Positions 4,934 to 5,572 of a stretch of 5,572 nt of DNA are shown piece after piece. The DNA is from Chloroflexia bacterium (GTDB lineage Bacteria; Chloroflexota; Chloroflexia; Thermomicrobiales; UBA6265). The position numbers and the translations under genes were made by a program. The stretch spans positions 1-5,572 of the forward strand of contig JACCYK010000062.1 of NCBI GenBank assembly GCA_013696525.1, written 5' to 3'. Under the pieces are notes generated by a model, which searched no databases, was not told the DNA's origin, and saw only the letters and a program-made list of their open reading frames with translations. Every line of letters begins with the position of its first letter. Positions within the stretch are counted from its first letter, which is position 1.

Positions 4934-5572
4934 ATGCCCTGGCGCTCGTTGCGAGCAATGAGCCAAGCCCTGGTCTCGCGCCGGCTCGACCTCACCGTGG
5001 AAGGTCTCGAACAGGTGCCGCGTTCCGGGCCGGCCATCATTGCCGCCCGGCACTATCATCATGTGTATGACGGGGCCGTACTGCTGGCGACGATCCCGCG
5101 ACCAGTGCGTATCGTCGTCGCGGCCGATTGGGCCGCCCCCGGTCCGCGCCGGAGCGCCCTGGAAGCGGCGTGCCGGGCGGCGGGCTGGCCGGTGGTGATG
5201 CGGGCCGGGGATCACGCGCCGGAGCGCCCGGCATCCGGCGGTGGCGACCGCGGTACATTGTTGCGGGCAGTCCGGCAGAGCGTGCATCTGCTGCGGGCGG
5301 GTGGCGTGTTGCTGGTGTTCCCGGAGGGGTATCCGACGATCGACCCCGGATACACGCCGAAGACGGATACGTCGGACTTCCTTCCCTTTGAAGCGGGGTT
5401 TGCCCGCATCGCCCACCTCGCGAGCCGGGAGTCAGGAAAGCATGTCCCGATCATTCCGGCGGGGTTTTCCTATCTCGCCGGCGATCGCTGGCAGGTGACG
5501 CTCCGCTTCGGGGCGCCGCTGGACGTTGCCGCTTTCCCCGACCGGGCGGCGCTTATCCGCGCCACCGAGGAG
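4934..5572 (+). CDS. PlsC-like acyltransferase, 3' end outside the window
   Basis: 213 residues are visible and the frame is still open at the right edge. The order of blocks fits the glycerolphosphate/lysophospholipid acyltransferase superfamily: AARHYHHVYDG (38-47) in the place of the catalytic His-Asp block, LLVFPEGYP (126-134) as the acceptor-binding FPEG block, and HVPIIPAGF (170-178) as the late Pro block. The usual block I is HX4D; here H40 to D46 is HX5D and H42 to D46 is HX3D, so the spacing is atypical. Next to the glycosyltransferase and CruF-like genes, it may acylate the sugar of a glycosylated carotenoid (a CruD-like role). An ordinary phospholipid acyltransferase is equally allowed by sequence. 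ATG 4934 is the best start; GTG 4925 and ATG 4958 are in frame. None has a clear ribosome site. Confidence 0.78.
   Translation, partial: MPWRSLRAMSQALVSRRLDLTVEGLEQVPRSGPAIIAARHYHHVYDGAVLLATIPRPVRIVVAADWAAPGPRRSALEAACRAAGWPVVMRAGDHAPERPASGGGDRGTLLRAVRQSVHLLRAGGVLLVFPEGYPTIDPGYTPKTDTSDFLPFEAGFARIAHLASRESGKHVPIIPAGFSYLAGDRWQVTLRFGAPLDVAAFPDRAALIRATEE

Noticed and set aside
4873..5070. Small 65-codon plus-strand frame overlapping the acyltransferase start
   Set aside because: It starts inside the repeat arm and overlaps the acyltransferase in another frame; its product has no family resemblance.

Overview
The window is high-GC bacterial DNA with strong third-position G/C bias. It carries part of a carotenoid biosynthesis locus. 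The gene content (CrtI-type phytoene desaturase, membrane-associated GT2 glycosyltransferase, CruF-family carotenoid hydratase, PlsC-type acyltransferase) and the style of the intergenic repeats fit a pigmented member of the Chloroflexota, perhaps Thermomicrobia. That placement is inference from gene content and composition only, because no phylogenetic marker is present.

Layout. Bases 1-292 hold no convincing gene but are full of structured DNA: a two-hairpin repeat copy (49-108), a long bulged hairpin (139-178) and a C/G-rich REP-like inverted repeat (213-256). On the minus strand lie a small two-segment membrane protein with a Pro/Gln-rich tail (293-817) and, upstream of it, crtI (939-2465). 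A 152-bp divergent control region (2466-2617) with a 17-bp palindrome separates crtI from the plus-strand genes. These are a GT2 glycosyltransferase (2618-3811), a CruF-like hydratase (3811-4683, overlapping the previous stop by one base), a 250-bp gap filled by an inverted pair of structured repeats, and an acyltransferase that runs off the right edge (4934-5572).

Inferred joint role. CrtI would desaturate phytoene to lycopene. The CruF-like protein would hydrate a psi end group to a 1'-hydroxyl. The GT2 enzyme would glycosylate that hydroxyl, and the acyltransferase could esterify the sugar, giving a carotenoid glycoside fatty-acid ester like those known from filamentous and green phototrophic bacteria (CruF/CruC/CruD logic). 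No phytoene synthase or cyclase is visible here.

The most unusual signal is the repeat family. Two copies face each other at 4723-4908 (38 of 41 bases match between the outer arms). A third, diverged copy at 49-108 keeps the same two-hairpin architecture. Several differences between copies are compensatory base-pair changes, which points to selection on a folded structure rather than on sequence alone.
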